From the NCBI GenBank assembly GCA_947496535.1, contig CANMDE010000003.1, positions 1 through 64,000 of the forward strand: a stretch of 64,000 nt of DNA, in the 5' to 3' direction. Under the pieces are notes generated by a model that saw only the letters and a list, made by a program, of their open reading frames with translations, did no database searches and had not been told where the DNA came from. The stretch's first letter is position 1, and every line of letters starts with the position of its first letter. The position numbers and the translations under genes were made by a program. This DNA comes from an uncultured Paracoccaceae bacterium. GTDB taxonomy: Bacteria; Pseudomonadota; Alphaproteobacteria; Rhodobacterales; Rhodobacteraceae. Below, piece after piece: positions 26,969 to 35,966 of this stretch.

Positions 26969-27675
26969 GTGACTGGAAACCAAAACGGTTTTGGAAAAAG
27001 GCGGCCGCCGTTGCAGAGGCCGGAGGCTTTGCCGTCAAACTAGATGAAAAGCCGCTCAAGACCCCGGCGAAGGCTGATTTGCTCGTCCCGACCGAGGCGA
27101 TGGCGCAGGCAATTGCCGCCGAGTGGGACGCGCAGGTGGACGTTGTTGATCCTGGCTCCATGCCGGTGACGCGCGGGGCCAATGCCGCCATTGACAAGGT
27201 TGCCGCACAGCGGGCCGAGGTTGTCGCACTGCTGACGGAATATGGCGACAGCGATTTGCTGTGCTATCGCGCGGCGGGGCCGGTCGAGTTGATTGAAAAG
27301 CAGGCAGAGGCTTGGGACCCGATGCTGGACTGGGCGGCCGAGACACTGAACGCGCGGCTATGTGTCGGCGAAGGCGTCATGCATGTGTCGCAAGACCCTG
27401 CCGCGCTGGAGCGGTTGATGGCAGAGCTTGATGCGCTGGGGCATTTTGAATTGGCGGCCGCGCATGACCTCATATCCATATCGGGGTCGTTGATTCTTGC
27501 GGTCGCCGTCATGAAGCGTGCCTTGGAGCCGGAGAGGGCCTGGACTCTTTCAAGGGTCGATGAAGATTGGCAAATCTCGCAATGGGGCGAGGACGATGAG
27601 GCAAGTGCCAACGAAATCATCAAACGTGCCGCGTTTTTGGACGCTGCACGATTCTATCGCCTTTCGCTAACCTGA
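26965..27675 (+). CDS. ATP12-family F1-ATPase assembly chaperone
   Basis: A 236-residue protein of the ATP12 family, which in mitochondria binds the alpha subunit of F1-ATP synthase before assembly. Family signals are RFWKKAAAVAEAGGFAVKLDEKPLKTP (beginning shown as RFWKKAAAVAEAGGFAVKLD), EWDAQVDVVDPGSMPVTRGA, LCYRAAGPVELIEKQAEAWD and the C-terminal SRVDEDWQISQWGEDDEA. The ATP synthase genes are not in this window. It is the last gene of the overlapping rarA operon. Confidence 0.9.
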   Translation: MSDWKPKRFWKKAAAVAEAGGFAVKLDEKPLKTPAKADLLVPTEAMAQAIAAEWDAQVDVVDPGSMPVTRGANAAIDKVAAQRAEVVALLTEYGDSDLLCYRAAGPVELIEKQAEAWDPMLDWAAETLNARLCVGEGVMHVSQDPAALERLMAELDALGHFELAAAHDLISISGSLILAVAVMKRALEPERAWTLSRVDEDWQISQWGEDDEASANEIIKRAAFLDAARFYRLSLT

Positions 27676-27888
27676 GGAAACACACCGTTTCTAGCGGCTG
27701 TTACCAAAAACTGCTGTTTTTTACGGCATTTGCACGTTGTTTTACGTTTAGAACCCTTGACCTCATCGACTGATTCCGCACACTGTTATGCCGTTGGTTG
27801 GGACATCCAATCTTGTGATTTATGACAGTCCAACAGTATGAAAAAATGCCGCCCGTGTAGTTGGGCGGAAACTCAGGAAGAGGTAAAA
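27676..27888 (+). promoter_or_regulatory. Leader of the bzt operon
   Basis: This 213-base gap is AT-rich at its start and must carry the promoter for the bzt operon, but no clear hexamer pair stands out. A hairpin (CCGCCC / GGGCGG, 27849-27854 with 27863-27868) lies just before the ribosome site GGAAGAGG of bztA. Confidence 0.45.
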
Positions 27889-28908
27889 ATGAAAAGAACC
27901 GTATTATTCGGCGCACTGACAATTGCTGGTCTTGCCGCTAGCGCGGCGTCTGCAGCGACCCTTGACGATGTCAAGGCACGCGGAACGCTGAACTGCGGCG
28001 TCACAACCGGTCTTGTTGGCTTTGCTGCGCCTGACGCCAATGGCGTTTGGACGGGCTTTGATGTCGGCGTTTGTCGCGCCGTTGCAGCCGCGATCTTTGG
28101 TGATCCAACAGCCGTTGAGTTTGTGCCAACCACTGGCCAAACACGCTTTACTGCGTTGGCATCCGGTGAAATTGACTTGCTTGCACGGAACACGACTTGG
28201 ACATTCAGCCGCGACACGGACCTGAAGTTCGAATTTGTTGGCGTCAACTACTATGATGGCCAAGGCTTCATGGTTCCCAAAGCGCTTGGCGTGTCCTCTG
28301 CGAAGGATTTGGACGGCGCAACTGTCTGCATCCAGACCGGCACCACAACAGAGCTGAATCTGGCCGATTTCTTCCGGACCAACAACATCAGCTATGAGCC
28401 AGTGCCGATCGAAACCAACGCAGAAGCACAGCAGCAATACCTCGCTGGCGCATGTGACGTTTACACGACAGACGCATCTGGTCTGGCATCTACACGTGCA
28501 ACATTTGAAGCACCTGATGAGCATGTCTTGCTGCCTGAAATCATCTCGAAAGAGCCTTTGGGCCCACTTGTCCGCCACGGCGACAGTGACTGGGGCGACA
28601 TTGCACGCTGGACGTTGAATGCACTGATCTCGGCTGAAGAGCTGGGCGTGACGTCTGCAAACGTGGAAGAGCTGTCCGCAGCTGCGACCGACAACCCCGA
28701 AGTGAACCGCCTGTTGGGCACCGAGGGTGAATTGGGCGCGATGATCGGCCTGGAAGCTGATTGGGCGAAAAACGCCATTATGGCTGGTGGTAACTACGGC
28801 GAATTGTTCGAGAAGAACATCGGCGAAAACACCCCCATCGGTCTTGCGCGCGGCCTGAACGCGATGTGGACCGAAGGCGGCCTGATTTATTCGCCTCCAT
28901 TCCGCTAA
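27889..28908 (+). CDS. bztA: Amino-acid ABC transporter, periplasmic binding protein BztA
   Basis: A 339-residue binding protein with a signal peptide (MKRTVLFGALTIAGLAASAA then SAATLDDV), then the type-II binding fold: GTLNCGVTTGLVGFAAPDAN and ETNAEAQQQYLAGACDVYTT. It resembles BztA/AapJ, which bind glutamate, glutamine, aspartate and asparagine. GGAAGAGG precedes ATG 27889; an ATG at 27838 lies within the leader hairpin region. It is followed by a strong hairpin, so the binding protein is probably made in excess over the membrane parts. Confidence 0.92.
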   Translation: MKRTVLFGALTIAGLAASAASAATLDDVKARGTLNCGVTTGLVGFAAPDANGVWTGFDVGVCRAVAAAIFGDPTAVEFVPTTGQTRFTALASGEIDLLARNTTWTFSRDTDLKFEFVGVNYYDGQGFMVPKALGVSSAKDLDGATVCIQTGTTTELNLADFFRTNNISYEPVPIETNAEAQQQYLAGACDVYTTDASGLASTRATFEAPDEHVLLPEIISKEPLGPLVRHGDSDWGDIARWTLNALISAEELGVTSANVEELSAAATDNPEVNRLLGTEGELGAMIGLEADWAKNAIMAGGNYGELFEKNIGENTPIGLARGLNAMWTEGGLIYSPPFR

Positions 28909-28920
28909 GGACTTCAAAGC

Positions 28921-28948
28921 AAAGGGCCCGGTTATCGCCGGGCCCTTT
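28921..28948 (+). terminator. Terminator/attenuator between bztA and bztB
   Basis: A perfect 11-base-pair stem (AAAGGGCCCGG with CCGGGCCCTTT) with a six-base TTATCG loop, 12 bases after the bztA stop. The U tail is only the TTT of the stem plus GT, so partial termination or 3'-end protection of bztA mRNA is likely, letting the rest of the operon read through at lower level. Confidence 0.7.
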
Positions 28949-29051
28949 GTCCAAGTAAGAAGACCCGATAACACCAGGCTTATCCTGCGCGTGGAACGAT
29001 CACCGGCAAACGGGACGACACGCGGCACATCAGGACCCCAGGGAGATTTAC

Positions 29052-30329
29052 ATGTCGACGTTGACGGACCCGCCGAAACCCGCGTTTCGGCTAAGCCAGC
29101 TTATTTATGATACCCGCTATCGGTCGATCACCATTCAGGTGGTAGCACTGATCTTGATCCTAGCGGCCTTATACTGGCTGGTGAACAACACGCTGGATAA
29201 CCTTGCAAGGCTTGGTAAGGATTTTAACTACGGATTTTTGTCGAACCCGGCGGGTTATGACATCAACCAGCGCCTCATTGAGTACAACAACCAGATGAGC
29301 CATGGTCGCGCGGCGCTCGTAGGCATTCTGAACACGCTTCTTGTTGCGTTTCTCGGCTGCGTGACTGCTACGGTTTTGGGCGTCATTGCCGGTGTTCTAC
29401 GACTTTCGAAGAACTGGGTCGTCAACAAGTTGATGGCTGTTTATGTCGAAGGCTTCCGAAATGTACCGCTGCTTTTGTGGATCATTCTGATCTTTGCGAT
29501 CATGACAGAAAGTATGCCGCAACCTCGCGAATTCAGAGGGGAAGAAGCAACACAAAGCATGTTGCTGGGCGACAATGTTGCGATTACCAATCGGGGTATC
29601 TGGATCCCACGGCTGGCTTTCACCAACTCCATCAGTGGTAACGAGGCGGTCGCACCGGTTGAGGATGCTGTACCTGTGGCATCTGGCGCTGCGGATTGGT
29701 TGCTGATCCTTGGTGTATTGGCTGCCAGTCTCATCGCTATCCGATTTGTGCGTCGCCGTGCTGATCGAATACAGGAGGCCACCGGAGACCGCCCAAAGAC
29801 GTGGTACATTCAACTCGGGCTGTTGATAGTCCCCGTGGGGATCGTGTTTGTCATTCTCGGGCTGACCATAGTGTCACCCTATCTGCGCGGATTTAACTTC
29901 GCTGAAGGTATTCACCTCCGAAATTCTCTGATTGCGCTGTGGATTGCCCTGTCGCTTTATACTGGCGCCTTCATCGCCGAGATCGTGCGTGCCGGTATTT
30001 TGGCCGTAAGCAAGGGCCAGACTGAAGCTGCCTTTGCCTTGGGGTTGCAACCCGCCCGGACCATGAACCTGGTTGTCCTGCCGCAGGCGATGCGGGTTAT
30101 TATTCCGCCGCTGATTTCGCAGTTCCTGAACCTGACCAAGAACTCATCCCTTGCTATTGCTGTGGGGTATATGGATGTCCGCGCCACGCTGGGCGGAATT
30201 ACCATCAACCAGACAGGGCGAGAATTGGAGGGGATGCTGCTGCTTGGTGCGTTCTACCTGACCCTGTCGCTCATCATCTCTGGCGCGATGAACTTCTACA
30301 ACACCCGCACGCAGCTGAAGGAGCGCTAA
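29052..30329 (+). CDS. bztB: Amino-acid ABC transporter permease BztB
   Basis: A 425-residue permease of the His/Glu/Gln/Arg family. Membrane helices begin around residue 30 (VVALILILAALYWLVNNTL). A large extra segment lies between the first helices and the C-terminal part, as in Bzt/Aap permeases. The EAA-type loop is AFALGLQPARTMNLVVLPQA near residue 330, which contacts the ATPase BztD. GGGAG precedes ATG 29052. Confidence 0.92.
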   Translation: MSTLTDPPKPAFRLSQLIYDTRYRSITIQVVALILILAALYWLVNNTLDNLARLGKDFNYGFLSNPAGYDINQRLIEYNNQMSHGRAALVGILNTLLVAFLGCVTATVLGVIAGVLRLSKNWVVNKLMAVYVEGFRNVPLLLWIILIFAIMTESMPQPREFRGEEATQSMLLGDNVAITNRGIWIPRLAFTNSISGNEAVAPVEDAVPVASGAADWLLILGVLAASLIAIRFVRRRADRIQEATGDRPKTWYIQLGLLIVPVGIVFVILGLTIVSPYLRGFNFAEGIHLRNSLIALWIALSLYTGAFIAEIVRAGILAVSKGQTEAAFALGLQPARTMNLVVLPQAMRVIIPPLISQFLNLTKNSSLAIAVGYMDVRATLGGITINQTGRELEGMLLLGAFYLTLSLIISGAMNFYNTRTQLKER

Positions 30330-30330
30330 G

Positions 30331-31647
30331 ATGTCTGATACACATGCACATTCCGCTTCTTACGTCCGCGACAAGATGCTTCCTGAACAGGCCCCGCCAG
30401 TAACACAGGTGGGGGCTATAAAGTGGCTGCGTGAAAACCTGTTTGCCGGCCCGCTTAACAGCATTCTGACGCTGATTTCCATTTACATTGTATACTGGGT
30501 CGTCATCCACATTGGGCCGTGGATAATGAATGGAATTTGGGAGGCTGACAACCTGAATGGATGCCGGGCCATACGCAACGAAATCTATGGTGAAGGCGTC
30601 CCGGCTGCGTGTTTTGCAGTTCTGACCGATCGCTGGCACCAGCTAGTGTTTGGCTACTATCCTAGTGCCCTTTATTGGCGACCAATTCTGGCATTGTTGC
30701 TTTTCGGTGGGGGGTTGGCACCTATCCTCTTCCCCAACCTGCCTCGTAGACTTTATATTTTGTCTGCATCGGCACCATTGCTGTGTATTTGGCTTCTTTG
30801 GGGCGGATCGATTTGGATGCCAATCAGCGTTGCTGTCGGCTTTTTTGTTGGATACGCGGCGTTCAAGTATTTGACGCCTGTCGTGGGTTCACTTGGCGGT
30901 ACGATTGCTGCAGTTTTGCTGCCAATACTGTATTGGCTGCTACTTGCCGGCCCACTCGCTGGGGGCCTACAAGATGTGCTGCCCCTTGGCATTCAGGCCG
31001 TACAATCGCGGGCATTTGGCGGGTTCTTGTTGGCGCTCGTTATCGGTCTCGCCGCTATCGTTCTATCGCTGCCGTTGGGCATTCTTCTCGCGCTCGGGCG
31101 TCAGTCTGACCTCTTCATCATCAAGACATCCTGCGTCATATTCATTGAAGTGATCCGGGGCGTCCCACTGATCGTGTGGCTGCTGACAGCGCAGACCTTG
31201 CTGAACTACTTTTTACCACCGGGGACAAACTTTGACTTGATGCTGCGCGTGATTATCATGGTTACGCTATTTGCATCTGCCTACATTGCCGAGGTTATCC
31301 GGGGCGGTCTCGCTGCTCTGCCGAAAGGACAGTACGAGGCTGCTGATGCTTTGGGCTTGGATTATTGGAAAGCGATGCAGTTGATCATCCTGCCGCAGGC
31401 GCTGAAAATTTCGATACCCGGCATCGTCAATACGTTCATTGGGCTTTTCAAAGATACCACGCTGGTACTCTTCATTGGTCTGTTAGATTCCCTTGGAGTT
31501 GCCAATGCCATTCGGTCCACGACCGATTGGAACGGCATCTATTGGGAACTGTTCCTCTTCATCGGCGTGATGTTCTTCATCTCCTGCTTCAGCATGGGCC
31601 GTTACTCACTTTACCTGGAGAAGAAACTCCAGCGTGAACATCGTTAA
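30331..31647 (+). CDS. bztC: Amino-acid ABC transporter permease BztC
   Basis: The second permease, 438 residues, starting two bases after the bztB stop (AAGGAGCGC upstream). The EAA-type loop ADALGLDYWKAMQLIILPQA around residue 340 matches that in bztB, and the two should form the heterodimeric channel. The N-terminal 100 residues are hydrophilic apart from one helix, then about eight membrane segments follow. Confidence 0.92.
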   Translation: MSDTHAHSASYVRDKMLPEQAPPVTQVGAIKWLRENLFAGPLNSILTLISIYIVYWVVIHIGPWIMNGIWEADNLNGCRAIRNEIYGEGVPAACFAVLTDRWHQLVFGYYPSALYWRPILALLLFGGGLAPILFPNLPRRLYILSASAPLLCIWLLWGGSIWMPISVAVGFFVGYAAFKYLTPVVGSLGGTIAAVLLPILYWLLLAGPLAGGLQDVLPLGIQAVQSRAFGGFLLALVIGLAAIVLSLPLGILLALGRQSDLFIIKTSCVIFIEVIRGVPLIVWLLTAQTLLNYFLPPGTNFDLMLRVIIMVTLFASAYIAEVIRGGLAALPKGQYEAADALGLDYWKAMQLIILPQALKISIPGIVNTFIGLFKDTTLVLFIGLLDSLGVANAIRSTTDWNGIYWELFLFIGVMFFISCFSMGRYSLYLEKKLQREHR

Positions 31648-31661
31648 AGGAGACATAAGAT

Positions 31662-32453
31662 ATGTCTGATCTTGCACTAGACCGCGAAGTTGATCGCAGC
31701 CAGATGACCGTCTCTGACGAGGTGGCGATCGAAATCCGCGAAATGAACAAATGGTACGGGACGTTCCACGTGCTGCGCGATATCAATCTGACAGTAAACC
31801 GCGGCGAGCGGATCGTGATATGCGGCCCGTCCGGGTCGGGAAAATCTACCCTGATCCGTTGTATCAACCGACTGGAGGAACATCAGGCGGGTAGTATCGT
31901 CGTGGACGGAACAGAGCTGTCATCGGATCTGAAGAATATCGACAAGATCCGGTCGGAAGTGGGTATGTGCTTCCAGCACTTCAACCTGTTTCCACATCTG
32001 TCGATCCTTGAAAACTGTACGCTGGCCCCGATCTGGGTGCGCAAGACGCCCAAGAAGGAAGCCGAGGAAATCGCGATGCATTTCCTGGAGAAGGTGAAAA
32101 TTCCTGAACAGGCTGATAAGTACCCCGGCCAGTTGTCAGGTGGTCAGCAGCAGCGTGTGGCCATTGCCCGTTCGCTTTGCATGAAGCCGCGGATCATGCT
32201 GTTTGATGAACCGACGTCTGCGCTTGATCCCGAGATGATCAAAGAGGTGCTCGATACGATGATCGAGCTGGCCGAAGAAGGCATGACCATGCTCTGCGTG
32301 ACGCATGAGATGGGTTTTGCCCGTCAGGTTGCCAACCGTGTGATCTTTATGGATCAGGGGCAGGTGGTTGAGCAGAATGAGCCGGAAGAGTTCTTCAACA
32401 ACCCCAAATCAGAGCGGACGCAGCTGTTCCTCAGCCAGATCCTCGGACACTAA
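31662..32453 (+). CDS. bztD: Amino-acid ABC transporter ATPase BztD
   Basis: A 263-residue ABC ATPase powering Bzt amino-acid uptake. Walker A is [15 protein letters not shown] around residue 55, the Q-loop is [12 protein letters not shown], the signature [16 protein letters not shown], Walker [15 protein letters not shown], and the H-loop [14 protein letters not shown] precedes ATG 31662. It ends the operon and overlaps the stop of a convergent phosphatase gene by four bases. Confidence 0.94.
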   Translation: MSDLALDREVDRSQMTVSDEVAIEIREMNKWYGTFHVLRDINLTVNRGERIVICGPSGSGKSTLIRCINRLEEHQAGSIVVDGTELSSDLKNIDKIRSEVGMCFQHFNLFPHLSILENCTLAPIWVRKTPKKEAEEIAMHFLEKVKIPEQADKYPGQLSGGQQQRVAIARSLCMKPRIMLFDEPTSALDPEMIKEVLDTMIELAEEGMTMLCVTHEMGFARQVANRVIFMDQGQVVEQNEPEEFFNNPKSERTQLFLSQILGH

Positions 32454-33004
32454 ATAGCGTCGCCCCGGCCATGAGCCGGGGCCTCATCCTGCCCTGTTGT
32501 GCCGATCAGATCGCGCGGAACGGTGAAGTCGACGCAGATTCCTGCATGGCGCTGTGCGGACATCCAATCGGGTATGTCAAAATCCACTACCGTTGTCGCA
32601 CAGGTGGGGTAGTCCACAAACCTTGGGTGATCCGGTGCGTTTTTGACCAACCCGCTGGCAAAGAACCCGATCCCTGGATTGTGCGAGATCATCGCGACGC
32701 AATCGCCCTTTGTTCTGTGCAGCATATCCAGCATGATGTCGGGGGCAGCGTGATAAAGCTGTCCGGATAGTTGTAGCCTTGGCTTTGGCGACAGAGCAGG
32801 CAGGATCAGATCGGCCGTCTGCTGCGTCCGTGCCGCGTCAGAACAGAGGATCAGGTCAGGGATATAGCCGCGCTTGGCCAGCCATTGCCCAATAGCTATT
32901 GCCGATGCTTTACCGCGTTTGTTCAGCACTCTCGCATGGTCGTCAGCGAAAGGGTCGCTCCAGCTTGATTTGGCGTGGCGGATCAAAATCAGGCGTTTGG
33001 TCAT
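32450..33004 (-). CDS. SixA-like histidine phosphatase
   Basis: A 184-residue protein with the RHG-type catalytic motif [14 protein letters not shown] (His10 would take up phosphate), the paired arginine in [13 protein letters not shown], and the second histidine in MISHNPGIG. SixA in E. coli removes phosphate from histidine phosphotransfer proteins. I chose ATG 33004, which overlaps the upstream ferredoxin-like gene by four bases; an open frame reaches 33136 with no family support. Confidence 0.87.
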   Translation of the reverse strand: MTKRLILIRHAKSSWSDPFADDHARVLNKRGKASAIAIGQWLAKRGYIPDLILCSDAARTQQTADLILPALSPKPRLQLSGQLYHAAPDIMLDMLHRTKGDCVAMISHNPGIGFFASGLVKNAPDHPRFVDYPTCATTVVDFDIPDWMSAQRHAGICVDFTVPRDLIGTTGQDEAPAHGRGDAI

Positions 33005-33636
33005 AAAAATGCTTTCATGTGAAATGCGGCTTGTTCGGGGAGGCGGTTGCCTTTTCCGATGGGGCAGGCGCGTCGGGCGCCGCAGCTTTTGGTCATGCAA
33101 TCCGTCCCGGCGGAACTCGCCAGATAGGACTTGCACGCGGTGACGTCATAACCGTCGGCAAATGCGTCCACGGGGCAGGCGGAGGCGCAAGGTGTGTCGG
33201 GACAGCTATCGCATGGTTTCGTCGTTGGGTTAGCTTCGATCACCTCGGGGATCAGTAGCGCACCCCGGAACGCCGCAAACAGTCCTGCCGTGTCGTGAAC
33301 CAAAAAACCGATGGGTGAGGCCCAGAACCGCCCTGTGCGCAGTGCCCAACTGTAGAACGGCCGGTAAGGCGGCCCACCGAACGGATAGAGCGTCTGTGAG
33401 TGAGAGCCCTCGCCGATTTCATCCAAAACCCGCTGTGACCAGCGATCCAGTGGATTGGCACCGTTATCGCGATACTCTGCGCTTTTGATAAACAGGTGCC
33501 AGAAATCTGGCTCATTCGGGCCGACCAAAACCAAAGTGCCGGTTCCCAGATCATCGTCTGGAACCAATGGGCAGTGCCCCAAAGTCATCAGACCAAAGGG
33601 CGTCAGTACTCTGGAAAGGTCGCGTAATCTATCCAC
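33001..33636 (-). CDS. 4Fe-4S ferredoxin-like protein, QueG-related C-terminus
   Basis: A 211-residue cytosolic protein. The C-terminal half carries cysteine motifs CDSCPDTPCASACPVDAF and DCMTKSCGARRACPIGK that can hold two [4Fe-4S] clusters, similar to the ferredoxin part of epoxyqueuosine reductase. The N-terminal half has LMTLGHCPLVPDDDLG and LVGPNEPDFW; it lacks the corrinoid-binding region of full QueG (about 350 residues), so it is a shorter relative, common in Rhodobacteraceae. Overlaps the SixA-like gene by four bases. Confidence 0.8.
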   Translation of the reverse strand: MDRLRDLSRVLTPFGLMTLGHCPLVPDDDLGTGTLVLVGPNEPDFWHLFIKSAEYRDNGANPLDRWSQRVLDEIGEGSHSQTLYPFGGPPYRPFYSWALRTGRFWASPIGFLVHDTAGLFAAFRGALLIPEVIEANPTTKPCDSCPDTPCASACPVDAFADGYDVTACKSYLASSAGTDCMTKSCGARRACPIGKGNRLPEQAAFHMKAFL

Positions 33637-33693
33637 TTGGTCAGCCTAGCAATGCGTTTGCGAGCCCGCCAGTCTTGGCTGTGCGGAAACGCC

Positions 33694-34569
33694 TTACTTC
33701 GGAGTGCGAATAATCGATCCGTTCCCGTGCGAGGTGAACAGCTCGATCAAGCAGGCATTGGGAATGCGCCCGTCAAGGATGACGACCGCCCGCACACCTG
33801 CATCAATCGCGGCGAGCGCTGTTTCGGTTTTGGGGATCATACCGCCAGCAATCACGCCGCTATCTGTCATTTTGCGCACCTGATCTGGGGTCAGTTCGGT
33901 CACTACTTCGCCGCTGTCATCTTTCACGCCTGCCACGTCGGTCAGCAATAGCAGGCGATCAGCTTTGAGCGCGCCTGCAATGGCGCCGGCGGCGGTGTCG
34001 CCATTGACGTTGAAGGTCTGGTTGGCGTCTTTGCCGGTGGCCACGGGGGCGACCACGGGGATCACACCGGCGGCGTTGAGGTCACGCAGGACCTGCACGT
34101 TCATGTCCACCGGCTTGCCTACAAAGCCAAGTTCCGGATCGTCTGCCTCTGCCACCATGATATCGTCGTCTTTGCCGGATAGCCCCACAGCACGTCCGCC
34201 CTGATCCATGATCGCCTGCACGATGCGTTTGTTCACGAGGCCGGTCAGAACCATCTCGACCACTTCAACGGTGGCCAGATCAGTCACGCGTTTGCCGCGC
34301 ACAAATTTGGATTTGATGCCCAACTTATCAAGCATCTCGTTAATCATCGGGCCGCCGCCATGGACTACGACAGGGTTCATGCCGACCTGTTTCATCAGCA
34401 CGATGTCACGGGCGAAATCGGCCATGGCCTGATCGTCGCCCATGGCGTTGCCGCCGAATTTCACAACAACCGTGGCACCAGAATAACGCTGCAAAAAGGG
34501 CAGGGCCTCTGACAGCGTGCGTGCGGTGGCGATCCAGTCACGGTTCATGTCTTCTGTCCTCTGCTTCAT
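33694..34569 (-). CDS. argB: Acetylglutamate kinase
   Basis: Second step of arginine synthesis: phosphorylates N-acetylglutamate. The 291-residue protein has [55 protein letters not shown] and [20 protein letters not shown], all standard. ATG 34569 overlaps the engB stop by four bases; an in-frame ATG at 34548 has GAGGA upstream and is an alternative. It is in the arginine-feedback family size range. Confidence 0.95.
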   Translation of the reverse strand: MKQRTEDMNRDWIATARTLSEALPFLQRYSGATVVVKFGGNAMGDDQAMADFARDIVLMKQVGMNPVVVHGGGPMINEMLDKLGIKSKFVRGKRVTDLATVEVVEMVLTGLVNKRIVQAIMDQGGRAVGLSGKDDDIMVAEADDPELGFVGKPVDMNVQVLRDLNAAGVIPVVAPVATGKDANQTFNVNGDTAAGAIAGALKADRLLLLTDVAGVKDDSGEVVTELTPDQVRKMTDSGVIAGGMIPKTETALAAIDAGVRAVVILDGRIPNACLIELFTSHGNGSIIRTPK

Positions 34570-35216
34570 GACAGTCCTGCGATAATGGCCCTAAGTGTTG
34601 GAATACCGTCACCCTTTTCCGATGAGGTCAAGATCAGCTCTGGGAAAGCCGCGGGATGCTTGGCAAGTGCAGCGCGGGTTTTCGCGAGGGAATCTTCAAG
34701 CGCTTTGCCTTTCAACTTGTCGGTCTTGGTCATCACGACCTGAAAGGTAACCGCAGCCCGGTCGAGCAGTGACATGATCTCTTCGTCCACAGTCTTGGCC
34801 CCGTGTCGCGCGTCGATCAGTAGGAAAACCCGGCGCAGGGTTTGTCGCCCTGACAGATACTGTTTCAGCAGGTTCTGCCACTTTTCAACGACGGCCACCG
34901 GTGCATTGGCAAAGCCATAACCGGGCAGGTCGACCACGTAGATATCGCCCGCCGTGAAGAAGTTGATCTCTTGCGTTCGTCCCGGTGTGTTTGACGCGCG
35001 GGCGAGGCCCTTGCGCCCGGTCAGAGCGTTGATCAGGGATGACTTGCCCACGTTGGACCGGCCCGCAAAGCAGATTTCCAGCCGATCAGCAGGGGGCAGG
35101 CCATCCATGGCGACCACGCCTTTGAGAAACTCGGTCTCGCCCGCAAACAGCAGGCGTCCCTTTTCCAATGCGGCCGGATCGGGCGTTTCGACCTCTGAAA
35201 AGTGAAGCTCCATCAT
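34566..35216 (-). CDS. engB: Ribosome biogenesis GTPase YihA/EngB (YsxC)
   Basis: A 216-residue GTPase for 50S assembly. G1 is [17 protein letters not shown] (51-67), G3 is [11 protein letters not shown]4 is MTKTDKLK and the G5 region is [16 protein letters not shown] at the start; the first overlaps the MOSC gene stop by four bases. It is translationally linked with argB downstream. Confidence 0.94.
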   Translation of the reverse strand: MMELHFSEVETPDPAALEKGRLLFAGETEFLKGVVAMDGLPPADRLEICFAGRSNVGKSSLINALTGRKGLARASNTPGRTQEINFFTAGDIYVVDLPGYGFANAPVAVVEKWQNLLKQYLSGRQTLRRVFLLIDARHGAKTVDEEIMSLLDRAAVTFQVVMTKTDKLKGKALEDSLAKTRAALAKHPAAFPELILTSSEKGDGIPTLRAIIAGLS

Positions 35217-35965
35217 AGCACCTCTGCCGTGTCGCCAAGCGCAATGCCACCTGACTGGATGACAATACCTGCGACGCCAAAATTCTGATGGCCAAAGCCG
35301 TTGTTGAGCGCGGCAAGCGTGTCTGCATCGCGTTCACCTGTTTGGGGGTTGGCCATCGTATGTTTGCACCGTTCGGTTGGTTTTTGGACGCGGATTACGG
35401 CATCGCCGATGCTTATATCCTTGTCGATCCAGTCGAATTCTGCCCATGCGGGCAGGTCGTCGACCCAGATATTGCCGCGCCAGCGTTCCTTTTCCAGCGG
35501 GCCACCATGGAACGCTTCGACCGCCGCGTGGCTTGCGCCGTTCATGATCGTGACGGTGGGCGTGCTGTCATCGGTAAAGCCGCGGTTGGGTATGTGTGGA
35601 GCGATGCCTGTGGCCGGGGTCGGCAAGTCCAATTGGTTGACCCAAGTGATGAACCGATCTTGGTCTGCCGGATCGTCGGGGGCAAAGGTGAGCCTGCCCA
35701 AAGTATTGTGGCGCAGAGTGATCTGGCGGCTTTCCTCATCCAGCGTGGCCCAGAAGCCCGCAAGGGCGGGGTTAAGGCTGCCAATGACGAAATTCCGGCA
35801 CCCTACCCATTCAGGGTTGGTCGGTTCAAATTTGCTTTTGGCATGCATCACGGCCCAGTGCCTGTCCCAGGGCATCGTAGCGCCTTTGGTCAGTGTGACG
35901 CGCTCAAGCGCCTCGCGTCCATGGCTTTTAATCGGATGCCGCCAGAGACCGGTGACATGGGCCAC
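35213..35965 (-). CDS. MOSC-domain protein
   Basis: A 250-residue protein with the MOSC N-terminal beta-barrel segment (VTGLWRHPIKSHGREALERV) and the MOSC core including PTVTIMNGASHAAVEAFHGG and the cysteine in RCKHTMANPQTGERDAD, which could bind a molybdenum cofactor sulfur. Relatives include YcbX/YiiM-type reductases. I chose GTG 35965, one base after the yidC stop (35967); a much longer open frame is open upstream but runs inside yidC on another frame. It is translationally close to yidC and engB. Confidence 0.88.
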   Translation of the reverse strand: MAHVTGLWRHPIKSHGREALERVTLTKGATMPWDRHWAVMHAKSKFEPTNPEWVGCRNFVIGSLNPALAGFWATLDEESRQITLRHNTLGRLTFAPDDPADQDRFITWVNQLDLPTPATGIAPHIPNRGFTDDSTPTVTIMNGASHAAVEAFHGGPLEKERWRGNIWVDDLPAWAEFDWIDKDISIGDAVIRVQKPTERCKHTMANPQTGERDADTLAALNNGFGHQNFGVAGIVIQSGGIALGDTAEVL

Positions 35966-35966
35966 A

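Noticed and set aside
33001..33636. Full epoxyqueuosine reductase QueG
   Set aside because: Too short (211 residues against about 350) and missing the corrinoid-binding part; called a ferredoxin-like relative instead.
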